31,322 bases of DNA from JAAYJR01 sp964540755 (lineage in GTDB: Bacteria > Bacteroidota > Bacteroidia > Bacteroidales > Prolixibacteraceae). Both the position numbers and the translations under genes were made by a program. The notes beneath the pieces are model-generated. The model saw only the letters and a list, made by a program, of their open reading frames with translations, ran no database searches and was not told the DNA's origin. Below, piece by piece: positions 7,496 through 16,148 of the stretch (positions within the stretch are counted from its first letter, which is position 1; each line of letters opens with the position of its first letter). The stretch is taken from positions 1 to 31,322 of the forward strand of contig CAZIOB010000028.1 in NCBI GenBank assembly GCA_964540755.1, read 5' to 3'.

Positions 7496-8146
7496 TCAGT
7501 TACATAAACCGGGAAAGTGAGGTGTGATGAGATTTTCCAATCCGCTGATCACTGTAGCTCCTGTATTTTTGAGCCTTTCCTCAGACTGATGTCCGTCTGC
7601 CACAAGAATACATTTGATCCCCAGCTTTTTTGCAACTTCAAAATCATGATCTGTGTCACCGATAATACATGCATCCTCCTTTTTAATGTTATTTTCTTTT
7701 ATGAGTTGTTCTCCTCTGTCGATTTTTGAAGCAGCATAATGATCTTTCAATCCTGCAACAGCTTCGAAATAATGGAAGATTCCGTTATGCTGCAGTGTTT
7801 GTTGCAGCATTGTCTGCTTCATTGCAGAAAGTACGAATTGCCTTGCCCCGTTGTTTTTGAAATGGTCAAGAACCTTGCGTGCGGAAGAGTGTAGCGGGCA
7901 ATTTTTTACATGTGTATCATAAAGAGTTATGAATTCATTTGCGGGAATTCTAAAATCTTCTTTTTGAAAATCAAAACCTATAGAGCGATAATAATCTATT
8001 ACCGGAAATGAAAATGCTTCTTTGTAAGAATACCTGTCAAGGAGAGGTAATTCCCTTTTTCTCAAAAGCTTGTTGATTGTCGAAACGCATAAATCGAGAT
8101 CATTGAGCAAGGTACCGTTCCAGTCCCATATTATAGTCCCCATCAT
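7496..8146 (-). CDS. HAD-superfamily hydrolase (phosphatase-like)
   Basis: A 216-residue HAD-superfamily protein. Motif I is WDWNGTLLND (7-16), with Asp8 as the expected nucleophile. The residue two places later, usually an Asp acting as general acid/base, is Asn10. Motif II is FVLSAM, and motif IV is IGDTDHDFEVA with the acidic pair. A helical cap (about 15-85) places it in the Gph/PGP-like subgroup. Likely activity is phosphate-ester hydrolysis of a small molecule; the substrate is unknown. The start (two ATGs, 8144 and 8141) lies directly after the stop of the upstream acyltransferase gene, so the two are very probably co-transcribed and coupled. Confidence 0.8.
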   Translation of the reverse strand: MMGTIIWDWNGTLLNDLDLCVSTINKLLRKRELPLLDRYSYKEAFSFPVIDYYRSIGFDFQKEDFRIPANEFITLYDTHVKNCPLHSSARKVLDHFKNNGARQFVLSAMKQTMLQQTLQHNGIFHYFEAVAGLKDHYAASKIDRGEQLIKENNIKKEDACIIGDTDHDFEVAKKLGIKCILVADGHQSEERLKNTGATVISGLENLITPHFPGLCN

Positions 8147-8147
8147 T

Positions 8148-9290
8148 TTATTTTTTATCTGTAACCTTAAGTTTATTAATCACCGGATTAGCATAGATTT
8201 TCAGGAAGCGTTCACGAATATCATCTATTGGAAAATCGAGATGTATCATTACCTGTTCTATCATTGTTTTAAAATGTTCTTTGTCTTCCGCTGTATATTT
8301 CTCCCTAAAGCGTGCTTCCTGCATCAACAGGTCGTAAGCAATATAATTGCCGGGCCATAGTTTAAAGTTAGCATATATTTGACTGTCGATTAATTCTGCC
8401 AGTTCTGTATATTGTTTGTTAAGTTCTCCGTTGGATAAGGGCTCACGGGCATTTAAACTTACAGGTGATCCAAATGCAAAGTGCATGCGGCCTTTTGGGT
8501 TGAACATTCCCATTGACATACTTTTTAAATCGTCTTTGTTGGTTTTTAAAATCCCGTAATGTTCTCTTTTTATGAGCTCTTTCATTTTTGCCAGGGCACA
8601 GGGTTCGATTTCATAAGAAATTGAGACAGGTACAATATTCAGTTCGTTAAACCCCTCCTGTAATGTTTTTTCATTGCTCATATTCAGCATCTTCAACACG
8701 CTGATCTGTGTTTGATCGAATCCGTCCTTGGTACGGCCTTCCCTCTGGGCTATCCATACGGAATATTTATCATGTATAATTGAATTGCGAATATAGTGAG
8801 ACACCTTTCTTGATGCTTTCACTAATTCGCGGGGAGGAAGATTTCGTTGAATAATGAATGCACGGTTTAGCTTAACAGCATGTTCAATCCACTTGTACAG
8901 CAAAAGATTATTTCCAATGGCAATTCTTGTTGTATTCATCCCTGTCTCAAAAATAAGCATGTTAAGCAGGGCGCTGTCTAAAATTATATCCCGGTGATTA
9001 GAGATAAAGAGGTATGGCTTTTTTTTGTCAAGTTTGTCTATACCGCTGGTTGTCAGTCCGTCTGATGTTTTATCGACAAGCCACTGTAAAAGGTCATAAA
9101 CAAAAGTTCCCTGTAGTTGCCTGACAGTTTTAATCATGCGGAGCTGAACTTTTACCATCTCCACTTTGGGACGAAATTTAAACAGATACATCAATACTTC
9201 GTCGAAGACCGGGTCTTTGAGCAAAAGTCTGATGTTCTCCTTAACTTCATCGTCGTGGTAGGGCCGTATATCGTCAAAATTATATTTCAT
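8148..9290 (-). CDS. Lysophospholipid/glycerol-phosphate acyltransferase-family protein
   Basis: A 380-residue protein related to PlsB/PlsC acyltransferases. The catalytic-type motif is ISNHRDIILDSALLN (96-110), carrying the His-Asp arrangement of the family, and a variant of the EGxxR substrate-binding block appears as QREGRTKDG (182-190). There is no obvious membrane-spanning segment, so it is probably peripheral to the inner membrane. The expected role is transfer of an acyl chain to a glycerophospholipid or similar acceptor. It is followed with no gap by the HAD hydrolase, which suggests linked function, possibly lipid or phospholipid-precursor metabolism. The upstream HhH gene ends 32 bases before this start. 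Confidence 0.75.
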   Translation of the reverse strand: MKYNFDDIRPYHDDEVKENIRLLLKDPVFDEVLMYLFKFRPKVEMVKVQLRMIKTVRQLQGTFVYDLLQWLVDKTSDGLTTSGIDKLDKKKPYLFISNHRDIILDSALLNMLIFETGMNTTRIAIGNNLLLYKWIEHAVKLNRAFIIQRNLPPRELVKASRKVSHYIRNSIIHDKYSVWIAQREGRTKDGFDQTQISVLKMLNMSNEKTLQEGFNELNIVPVSISYEIEPCALAKMKELIKREHYGILKTNKDDLKSMSMGMFNPKGRMHFAFGSPVSLNAREPLSNGELNKQYTELAELIDSQIYANFKLWPGNYIAYDLLMQEARFREKYTAEDKEHFKTMIEQVMIHLDFPIDDIRERFLKIYANPVINKLKVTDKK

Positions 9291-9322
9291 ATGAATTCAG
9301 ATGCAAAGAAACGAATTCGGCA

Positions 9323-11365
9323 TCACATTTTCAACCTTATTTGAAATTTTACCTCTGTTTTTTTATTCCCGTGGATTTCATTATATCCTGTACCCGTTGA
9401 TTCTGCATTTTTAATTGTGGTATTTGCCAGTTTAAACCATAACTCGGTTTTGTCGCTGATCTTGTATTTCATATTCAGATAAGTACGAAAGCCTTTATCA
9501 AAATACGCAGGAATAGAAAACGAGTAAAGAAGGTCATTTTCGTAAGCATAGATCCTGGAATTATAACTTTCTGAATCAAACCAGGCTATCCTTACCGAAA
9601 AATTTAACGGAATCCGGCCAGTAGAACACTGGATATCCTGAAATACCAGCCATCCATATTCTTTCTCCTGCTGGTTGTATAATACATTTTCCATCCTTGT
9701 CTTAAGGATCAGGTTATCACATGGGCAATACTGCATATGAAGCCGTGTTTTTTTATAATGTTCACGTGTGGTTATATATCTTTCTGCTTCTATTATTTTT
9801 TTGTCTTTTTTCTTATTCCTGAATTTTAAATAGAAATTTAATTGATCCGAAATTTTGAAATCTGCCTGTATCTGAAATTCTCTTCCTTTTAGAGGTGTTA
9901 TGGTTGAATAACTGATCCATTCGGAGCAGAACATGTCGGAATATGCTGAGATGCTAACATATTTTACAGGAAGGATCTCTATCCCTGCATAAAATCCGGT
10001 TTCATCTCTTGCGCTGCTCCCTTCCGAAAGCACAGAAGCCCACAAAGCGTTATAGTCTTTATCAAAATGTCTGAAAAGGAACGATAAATTGAGCTGGTCA
10101 TGTATATTGGCAATGGCTCCCTGCAGATATGCCTTGCTTTTGGAACCTGACATGGCTGCTTCACCGAAAAGCTGATATTTACCCTTACTTAAGAGGTAAT
10201 TTATTCCACCGACAATATTCGTTCTGCCCCTGAACCGGAAATAATTATAAAGCTGGTCAGCTGGGATAAAGGGTTTGTCAAATTTTCTGTACAAAAAAGC
10301 TGCTCCAATCTTGAAGCTGCCAAAATACCATTGTCCCACGGCGCCTGTATTCATGTCATTAACACTTTTTTTATCTGCTATCTCATTTTTTGTGCGATGA
10401 TAGCCGGAGGTTTGCAGACTTGTAAAATATGCCGCAGAAGTATCGGGGAATACAAGGTTCCCGTCCCTGTTTTTTCTTGAGAAAAACAAACTGATCTTTT
10501 TATTGTTGAAATTCAGTGTGGATGCAACTCCTCTGAAAAACTGGTTTTCATTTGCCGAGGTATAAGGCCTTACATCCTGGTTCATTTTGGAGATATTAAG
10601 AGTCCCGGATGACTTACCTGCTGAGAAACCCTGCCACAGAACAAGTCCCTGTCCTGCACGTACAACAAAATCCCCCAATATAATATTTTCTACAACCTTG
10701 CTGATTTTTATTCCGGCATGTGCGGAATAAAAATCGAATCCCGTCCTGTTGGAACCGCAGAAGAATGATTCTCCCGGATCTTTTTCAGCAGTAATTCCGG
10801 CTGAGAGATCATCGCCCGACTTGAATTTGTAACGTGCATAATATCTTAACCTGTTTCCTTCAAAAGGAACTGAGCCATCTTCTTTGGCCAGGTATCCTTT
10901 TGGCTTCTGAACTGTTCCAAGAGTACGAAGCAATAATTCGTGCCTGCCGTAGCTAAGAATATTCTTTGGCCTGGCAGGATTATTTGCCAGGGCGCCGAAA
11001 CATATAAACGGTTGCAGATCACTGAGAACTTTTTCATCAATCCCTTCAATTGCATTTAGTTCATATATAGAGTATGCAGGACCGTATTTTTCGAGGTAAT
11101 CAAGTAGTTTTTGAATTTGTAAAGGATCAAGCAAATATAATCTTGATAGCTGTTGCCTTGTTGCCGTATTGATATTAAGAGGCTGGTCGGCATATTCCTG
11201 AAGATCTTCCATGATCATAGTTATATCATATTCTTCTTCTGTTTCTTCGATAATTGATTCGATAAGATTTTCAAGGTGTTCATCATTAATTTTGTTTTGT
11301 GCATATAAAGCTGAAGCAGAAAGAAAAAGAAGCAGGGTCAGAGTTTGCCTGAGAATTTTTTTCAT
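9323..11365 (-). CDS. Helix-hairpin-helix domain outer-membrane protein
   Basis: A 680-residue protein when started at ATG 11363-11365. The frame is open nine codons further upstream, but this start puts a clear signal peptide first (MKKILRQTLTLLLFLSASAL, then YAQ). Residues about 61-122 form two ComEA-like helix-hairpin-helix units: LNINTATRQQLSRLYLLDP and YSIYELNAIEGIDEKVLSDL. The rest (about 125-680) is rich in alternating aromatic and polar residues with many short strands, as in an outer-membrane beta-barrel (for example LRYYARYKFKSGDDLSAGI and a C-terminal strand ending KFQIRLKM). This arrangement is common in Bacteroidota but its function is not established. It lies downstream of the PorV/PorQ-like gene, so both may act in the outer membrane. 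Confidence 0.7.
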   Translation of the reverse strand: MKKILRQTLTLLLFLSASALYAQNKINDEHLENLIESIIEETEEEYDITMIMEDLQEYADQPLNINTATRQQLSRLYLLDPLQIQKLLDYLEKYGPAYSIYELNAIEGIDEKVLSDLQPFICFGALANNPARPKNILSYGRHELLLRTLGTVQKPKGYLAKEDGSVPFEGNRLRYYARYKFKSGDDLSAGITAEKDPGESFFCGSNRTGFDFYSAHAGIKISKVVENIILGDFVVRAGQGLVLWQGFSAGKSSGTLNISKMNQDVRPYTSANENQFFRGVASTLNFNNKKISLFFSRKNRDGNLVFPDTSAAYFTSLQTSGYHRTKNEIADKKSVNDMNTGAVGQWYFGSFKIGAAFLYRKFDKPFIPADQLYNYFRFRGRTNIVGGINYLLSKGKYQLFGEAAMSGSKSKAYLQGAIANIHDQLNLSFLFRHFDKDYNALWASVLSEGSSARDETGFYAGIEILPVKYVSISAYSDMFCSEWISYSTITPLKGREFQIQADFKISDQLNFYLKFRNKKKDKKIIEAERYITTREHYKKTRLHMQYCPCDNLILKTRMENVLYNQQEKEYGWLVFQDIQCSTGRIPLNFSVRIAWFDSESYNSRIYAYENDLLYSFSIPAYFDKGFRTYLNMKYKISDKTELWFKLANTTIKNAESTGTGYNEIHGNKKTEVKFQIRLKM

Positions 11366-11425
11366 GTTAGTCTTGTGTGTTTTTACAATCATGTTAGTTT
11401 CCTATTTTATACCGGCCATATTTGA

Positions 11426-12259
11426 TTAAAGTTGAAACTGTATCGAAACGGAGGGTGTAACACCCAGGTTGCCATGATAACTGAATCCGATATCTGCTGA
11501 TATATTACCTGTTATATAACCTATGCCGGCAGTATAATTAAAAGGTTGTCCCGAAGCCCCGGCCCGGATAGCAAGATTTTTTGCGGGGAGGAATTCAACC
11601 CCGGTTTTAAAGAGCACCGGAGAGTTACTATCCTTTTCGGTTTCAAATGTGATCATTATATTTTTATCAAAAAGGAAGTGGCCGCCTGCACGCAGGATAA
11701 GCGGCATTTTATGTGTGCCAAAAATAAATTCAGCACTTTGTGAGGCTGGATTAAAAATATGGGCTCCCAGAAAAAGTTTTTTTACCGGGCAGTAGATAAT
11801 GCCACCCTCAAAAGTTGCAAATCCCCTGGTATGTTCATTTTCTGGTAAGGTTTGTGTAAAATAATCCATTTGCATACCTGCACTGAACTTCGGAAAAAGC
11901 TGTTTTGCAAAGGCTATAGCAAACTTATTTTCTTTGAAAACACCTTTCCCGAACTGGAGGAAGCTTAATCCGAATACACCTGCTCTTACAGGCAAAACAA
12001 AAGATCCTGCTGTAAGGGAGAGTTTATCAATTCCGAATTTAGATTCATAATAAAATCCTGCCGAAATATCCGACATGCCTGATAATCCGGACTGGTTATG
12101 GAAGGTAGCCCATGTATCCGACAAAGAAATGCATGAATTGGAGAGGCCGAGGAATCTGGCCCCGGCGTTATGATTTTCCATTGAGTAGCCTTTGTATAGG
12201 AACCCGATAACAGAAAAGCAGATAATAAAAAATAAATTTTTGTTTGGGGAAATAAACAT
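11426..12259 (-). CDS. PorV/PorQ-family outer-membrane protein
   Basis: A 277-residue exported protein: the N-terminal hydrophobic stretch NLFFIICFSVIGFLYKG looks like a signal peptide. The mature start GARFLGLSNSCISLSDTWATFHNQSGL is the recognisable PorV/PorQ block (AGA...GxSNxxxSLSD.W....NQ.GL). The remainder consists of beta-barrel-like strands and ends on an aromatic/hydrophobic pattern (TPSVSIQFQL). PorV and PorQ take part in type IX secretion in this phylum, but many paralogues have unknown roles; this copy could be either. It is followed 60 bases later by the HhH barrel gene and preceded by purE, all in the same direction. Confidence 0.7.
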   Translation of the reverse strand: MFISPNKNLFFIICFSVIGFLYKGYSMENHNAGARFLGLSNSCISLSDTWATFHNQSGLSGMSDISAGFYYESKFGIDKLSLTAGSFVLPVRAGVFGLSFLQFGKGVFKENKFAIAFAKQLFPKFSAGMQMDYFTQTLPENEHTRGFATFEGGIIYCPVKKLFLGAHIFNPASQSAEFIFGTHKMPLILRAGGHFLFDKNIMITFETEKDSNSPVLFKTGVEFLPAKNLAIRAGASGQPFNYTAGIGYITGNISADIGFSYHGNLGVTPSVSIQFQL

Positions 12260-12319
12260 TTTTGAAAAAATCAGGGGTTTGAAATATTAAGTATAAGATC
12301 AGTAGGTTCTGACTACATG

Positions 12320-12826
12320 CTAATTAGTTTTGTATTTATATTTAATTTCTGAAAGCTCCTTGTTAGCATTTACAATTTTTTGCTTTAGATTTTGTTTATA
12401 ATCTGCCATTTTTTGCATCAGGTTATCGTCGCTTGTTGCCATCATCTGAACTGCAAGGATTGCAGCATTCATAGCACCGTTGACAGCGACTGTTGCTACC
12501 GGGATACCGGGAGGCATCTGCAGGATTGAAAGAATGGAATCAAGTCCGGAGAGGCTGGCATTAATGGGGACCCCGATAACAGGCAGTGGGGTCATGGCAG
12601 CAATAACTCCGGGCAGATGTGCGGCCATTCCGGCTCCGGCAATGATCACTTTTATGCCGCGTTCCTTAGCATTCTTTGCAAAGTTTTCCACTTCATCGGG
12701 GGTACGATGCGCAGAAAGGGCATTCAGTTCGAAGGGGATTTCAAATTCATCAAGAAGCCGGGCGGCCTTTGACATAACATCGAGATCAGATGTACTGCCC
12801 ATTATGATACTTACCTTTGGTTCCAT
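12320..12826 (-). CDS. purE: N5-carboxyaminoimidazole ribonucleotide mutase
   Basis: A 168-residue class I PurE, which converts N5-CAIR to CAIR in purine synthesis. The substrate-binding and catalytic residues are visible: MGSTSDLD (9-16), SAHRTPDE (38-45, with the key His40) and the AGAGMAAHLPG loop (about 64-74), followed by PVIGVPI. Length is typical. It is the first gene of the leftward row; no clear TAnnTTTG box was found upstream. The 332-base gap to the divergent hpt gene holds the hpt promoter and leader. Confidence 0.96.
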   Translation of the reverse strand: MEPKVSIIMGSTSDLDVMSKAARLLDEFEIPFELNALSAHRTPDEVENFAKNAKERGIKVIIAGAGMAAHLPGVIAAMTPLPVIGVPINASLSGLDSILSILQMPPGIPVATVAVNGAMNAAILAVQMMATSDDNLMQKMADYKQNLKQKIVNANKELSEIKYKYKTN

Positions 12827-13014
12827 CTTTTGTGATATAAATTTTCAGTTGATTGATTTGTTTTGTTAATTTGTGTACTTAATTATATTAAACGAAAATA
12901 CACTTTTTACGGTATTTATAAAAATATAATTTGAAAGAAAAGGGATACAATTAGTAAGGCACTGGCTGACAGGATACTTATAAGATAACATATATAAAAT
13001 CAAGTGATATAGTA

Positions 13015-13022
13015 TATATTTG
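13015..13022 (+). promoter_or_regulatory. Promoter -7 box of the hpt-adk-obgE row
   Basis: TATATTTG matches the -7 consensus. It lies 136 bases before the hpt ATG, implying an unusually long leader that contains the inverted repeat at 13032-13080. No TTTG at the usual -33 spacing was found. Confidence 0.45.
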
Positions 13023-13031
13023 CAGTGCAGC

Positions 13032-13080
13032 TTTAACTGTCTGCTAAATTATTACGGCAGCAGATGATGCCACAGTTAAA
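13032..13080 (+). promoter_or_regulatory. Structured 5' leader before hpt
   Basis: TTTAACTGT (13032-13040) is the exact reverse complement of ACAGTTAAA (13072-13080). Inside the 31-base loop, CTGC (13041-13044) can pair with GCAG (13057-13060), while GGCA (13056-13059) can pair with TGCC (13068-13071). These two inner pairings exclude each other, as in a switch. This segment lies just after the predicted transcription start. No known purine riboswitch pattern was recognised. Confidence 0.35.
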
Positions 13081-13158
13081 TGTAATGCAGGGCTGTAATA
13101 CATTTTCATTTTAGATTTTAGGTTAAAATTGAATAGAAACAAATAATTAATTTTATTC

Positions 13159-13701
13159 ATGAAAAGTATTAAGATAGATGATAAAAAATTTCGGCTTTTC
13201 ATTACCAGTGAAAAAATTTTATCCACAGTGAAGCTTATGGCTCGGAAAATTAATAAAGATCTGGCAGATAAGAGCCCTGTATTTGTTTGTATTCTGAATG
13301 GTTCATTTATTTTTGCAGCTGATTTATTGAAGCATATAGATATTATTACATCTAAGATTACTTTTCTGAGAGTTTCTTCATACGAAGGTATTCATTCATC
13401 GGGAAATGTAAAACAACTTGTCGGGATAAACGAAGATATTGAAGGTAAAACAGTTGTTATTTTGGAAGATATAGTTGATACAGGACTTACAATTAACATG
13501 ATCCGGAAACAGCTCAGGGAAAAAAAACCTGAAAGGATATTAACAGCCGCATTGTTATTTAAGCCTTCAGCGCTAAAAGAGGATGTTGTACTTGATTATG
13601 TGGGTATGGAAATACCAAATGATTTCATTGTCGGGTATGGTTTGGATTATAATGGATATGGAAGGAATTTAAGAGATATTTACTCTATTATTAATGAATA
13701 A
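13159..13701 (+). CDS. hpt: Hypoxanthine phosphoribosyltransferase
   Basis: A 180-residue purine-salvage enzyme that joins hypoxanthine (and usually guanine) to PRPP to give IMP or GMP. The PRPP-binding signature is VILEDIVDTGLTI (100-112); the pyrophosphate loop is near LNGSFIFAADL (46-56), and the C-terminal VGYGLDYNGYGRNL segment holds the purine-binding and metal-binding Asp. Length is typical of bacterial Hpt. It heads the row hpt-adk-obgE-PAP2 and ends 12 bases before adk. Nearby purE on the other strand belongs to the de novo branch of the same pathway. Confidence 0.95.
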   Translation: MKSIKIDDKKFRLFITSEKILSTVKLMARKINKDLADKSPVFVCILNGSFIFAADLLKHIDIITSKITFLRVSSYEGIHSSGNVKQLVGINEDIEGKTVVILEDIVDTGLTINMIRKQLREKKPERILTAALLFKPSALKEDVVLDYVGMEIPNDFIVGYGLDYNGYGRNLRDIYSIINE

Positions 13702-13713
13702 ATTTTTTTTACT

Positions 13714-14286
13714 ATGTTAAATCTTGTACTTTTTGGCCCTCCTGGGGCAGGGAAAGGAACTCAGGCAGAGTTTCTTATTGATTCATATAAACTGATCCAT
13801 TTATCTACCGGCGATCTTTTGCGGAGTGAAATAGCGGAAGGAACAGAGCTTGGGCTCACTGCGAAAAATTATATGGATAAAGGAGAGCTTGTTCCTGATG
13901 AGGTTGTAATAGGCATGATAAAGAGCAAGTTGCTCGCAAATGAGGATGCCAGGGGATTTATTTTTGACGGCTTTCCAAGGACAGTTGACCAGGCTAAGGC
14001 GCTTGACAATCTGCTGGAAGAAAATAATACTCCTGTCTCGGGAATGCTCAGTCTGGAGGTTGAAAAGCAGGAACTGATAAACAGGTTACTTGGCCGGGGA
14101 AAAGTATCAGGACGTGCCGATGATCAGGACCAGTCGGTTATTGAGAACAGGATTAATGTTTATAATGAAAAAACAAAACCTCTCATAGAATACTATGATG
14201 GACAGGGTAAGTATTATAGCATTGACGGAATGGGATCTATAGAAGAAATTGCCGGCCGGTTGAAAAGAGTTGTTGAGAAATTGTGA
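13714..14286 (+). CDS. adk: Adenylate kinase (short form)
   Basis: A 190-residue kinase interconverting ATP + AMP and 2 ADP. The P-loop is GPPGAGKGTQ (8-17), the AMP-binding segment is HLSTGDLLRSEI, and FDGFPRTVDQA is the family signature. The LID is short (GRGKVSGRADDQDQSVIENR region) and has no zinc-binding cysteines, so this is the short type common in Bacteroidota. Its start lies 12 bases after hpt, which suggests one transcript. It is separated from obgE by 109 bases containing alternative hairpins. Confidence 0.96.
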   Translation: MLNLVLFGPPGAGKGTQAEFLIDSYKLIHLSTGDLLRSEIAEGTELGLTAKNYMDKGELVPDEVVIGMIKSKLLANEDARGFIFDGFPRTVDQAKALDNLLEENNTPVSGMLSLEVEKQELINRLLGRGKVSGRADDQDQSVIENRINVYNEKTKPLIEYYDGQGKYYSIDGMGSIEEIAGRLKRVVEKL

Positions 14287-14300
14287 TATTTGGTTTGATC

Positions 14301-14332
14301 CGCCGGATAAATCCGGCGTTAAATAATGCCGG
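14301..14332 (+). promoter_or_regulatory. Alternative hairpins between adk and obgE
   Basis: CGCCGGA (14301-14307) pairs with TCCGGCG (14312-14318) around a TAAA loop. The middle segment CCGGC (14313-14317) can instead pair with GCCGG (14328-14332). The two stems exclude each other. No T-tract follows, so a simple intrinsic terminator is unlikely; RNA processing or attenuation before obgE is possible. Confidence 0.4.
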
Positions 14333-14395
14333 GTCATTGAGGTTGAAGGTTTAGAATAAAAATATATCCGACAATATGGAATGAGGCAATAAAAA

Positions 14396-15385
14396 ATGGC
14401 AGAATCCAATTTTATAGATTATGTTACTGTATATTGTAAATCGGGGAAAGGAGGCGCCGGATCGGCTCATCTGAGAAGGGAGAAATTTGTGCCTAAGGGA
14501 GGCCCGGATGGTGGTGACGGCGGTCGGGGAGGACATGTCATACTCAGGGGTAACAGTCATCTGTGGACTCTTTTGCACCTGAAATATAAAAAGCATATTA
14601 AAGCAGGCAGTGGTGAACCCGGAGGCCGTCAGCAAATGACGGGAGCAGACGGTAAGGATGTTATCCTGGAAGTCCCTCCGGGCACCATTGTTAAAGATGC
14701 AGAAACCGGTAAATTTCTGATGGAGGTGACAAAACATAATGAGCAGCATATTCTTTTAAAAGGAGGCCGCGGCGGTTTAGGCAACACTCATTTTAAGTCG
14801 TCTGTTAACCAGACTCCGCGCTATGCCCAACCCGGTGAGCCGGGAGAAGAAGGATGGAGGGTATTGGAGCTTAAGGTTCTTGCCGATGTCGGACTTGTAG
14901 CTTATCCAAGCGCCGGCAAATCTACCCTGCTGTCAGTTGTGTCAGCCGCAAAACCCAAAATTGCTGATTATCCTTTTACTACCCTGACTCCAAATCTTGG
15001 CATAGTGCAGTACAGGGACCAGCAGTCATTTATTATAGCTGATATTCCCGGAATAATAGAGGGGGCACATGAAGGCAGGGGGCTCGGATTGAGATTTCTG
15101 AGACATATAGAACGAAATTCAATGCTCCTTTTTATTGTCCCGGCAGATAGCCGGGGGCATCTCAGGGAATATAATGTCCTTATCGGGGAACTGGGTAAGT
15201 ATAGTCCCGAACTACTCGATAAACCCAGGTTCCTGGGCGTGAGTAAAGCTGATTTACTGGATGAAGAACTAATGCGGGAGATAAGTGAAGAGCTGAAGGA
15301 TATACCACATATATTTTTTTCCTCGGTTACCGGTTATAATATTCCGCAATTAAAAGATAAAATATGGCAAATATTAAATGATTAA
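14396..15385 (+). CDS. obgE: Obg-family GTPase
   Basis: A 329-residue ribosome-associated GTPase with roles in large-subunit assembly and stress signalling. The glycine-rich Obg fold (1-158) includes GKGGAGSAHLRREKFVPKGG and GGDGGRGG. The G domain has P-loop AYPSAGKST (169-177), switch II DIPGIIEG and G4 SKAD. Its first P-loop residue is Ala169 rather than the usual Gly; this is still allowed by the general [AG]xxxxGK[ST] pattern. The protein ends directly after the G domain, without the longer C-terminal tail of many homologues. The PAP2 gene starts at the base following the obgE stop, so the two are translationally coupled. Confidence 0.95.
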   Translation: MAESNFIDYVTVYCKSGKGGAGSAHLRREKFVPKGGPDGGDGGRGGHVILRGNSHLWTLLHLKYKKHIKAGSGEPGGRQQMTGADGKDVILEVPPGTIVKDAETGKFLMEVTKHNEQHILLKGGRGGLGNTHFKSSVNQTPRYAQPGEPGEEGWRVLELKVLADVGLVAYPSAGKSTLLSVVSAAKPKIADYPFTTLTPNLGIVQYRDQQSFIIADIPGIIEGAHEGRGLGLRFLRHIERNSMLLFIVPADSRGHLREYNVLIGELGKYSPELLDKPRFLGVSKADLLDEELMREISEELKDIPHIFFSSVTGYNIPQLKDKIWQILND

Positions 15386-16078
15386 ATGGAATTAATACAG
15401 AAAATACTCGAAGCGGATATAGATCTTTTTCTATTACTGAACAGCTATTATAGCGATTATTGGGACAGCATTATGCTGATTATAACTCATAAGGAAATAT
15501 GGTTTCCATTTTTTCTGGTTATTATTTTTTTATTAGTTAAAAAATACCGGAGTAAAAGCTTGTTGATCCTGATATTTTTAGCGCTTACTATTTTGATAAG
15601 TGATCAGTTGTCGGTATTGATCAAGGAGACCGTTCAACGTCTGCGTCCTGTATATAGTCCTCAGATTCAACATCTTGTTCACAGTGTTCTGCATAATAGC
15701 GGACAATACGGATTTGTTTCATCCCATGCAGCCAATTCCTTTGCTATATTCTTTTTTATATCCCGTATTTTCAGAAAAAGGGGATTCTCTCTTTTGCTCT
15801 TTTTCTGGGCTCTGGTATTTTCGTATTCCCGGATTTATCTTGGTGTCCATTATCCGGGCGATATAATTTGTGGTGCCATATTAGGTGCATTTATCGGAAT
15901 AGTTCTTTATAAGATACTTATGTTCATTGAAAATCATTTTTTCCTGACGCAGAATCCTAAAATAGAAAATACTAATCTTGATTCCCGTCAGTCAGGACTT
16001 TTGTTTCTTGTTTTTTGTGTGGTGACAGCCACTCTTTTCATTGCTGTTTCTATTATTCATTATTACCCATTTTTGTAA
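15386..16078 (+). CDS. PAP2-family membrane phosphatase
   Basis: A 230-residue membrane protein with about six hydrophobic segments. The three PAP2 motifs are present: K80 with R87-P88 (KETVQRLRP), GFVSSHA (109-115, catalytic-type His114) and SRIYLGVHYPGD (148-159, with R149, H155 and D159). Family members remove phosphate from undecaprenyl pyrophosphate, phosphatidic acid or phosphatidylglycerophosphate at the membrane. Undecaprenyl-pyrophosphate recycling is a fair guess but not shown. The ATG directly follows the obgE stop codon. A last hydrophobic segment (about 208-226) ends the protein. Confidence 0.88.
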   Translation: MELIQKILEADIDLFLLLNSYYSDYWDSIMLIITHKEIWFPFFLVIIFLLVKKYRSKSLLILIFLALTILISDQLSVLIKETVQRLRPVYSPQIQHLVHSVLHNSGQYGFVSSHAANSFAIFFFISRIFRKRGFSLLLFFWALVFSYSRIYLGVHYPGDIICGAILGAFIGIVLYKILMFIENHFFLTQNPKIENTNLDSRQSGLLFLVFCVVTATLFIAVSIIHYYPFL

Positions 16079-16148
16079 ACGGCTTATTTTATATTTACAG
16101 TCCGTATATAAAATCCGCAGACTGCGTTATGTTTGTATTCAAATTGGT

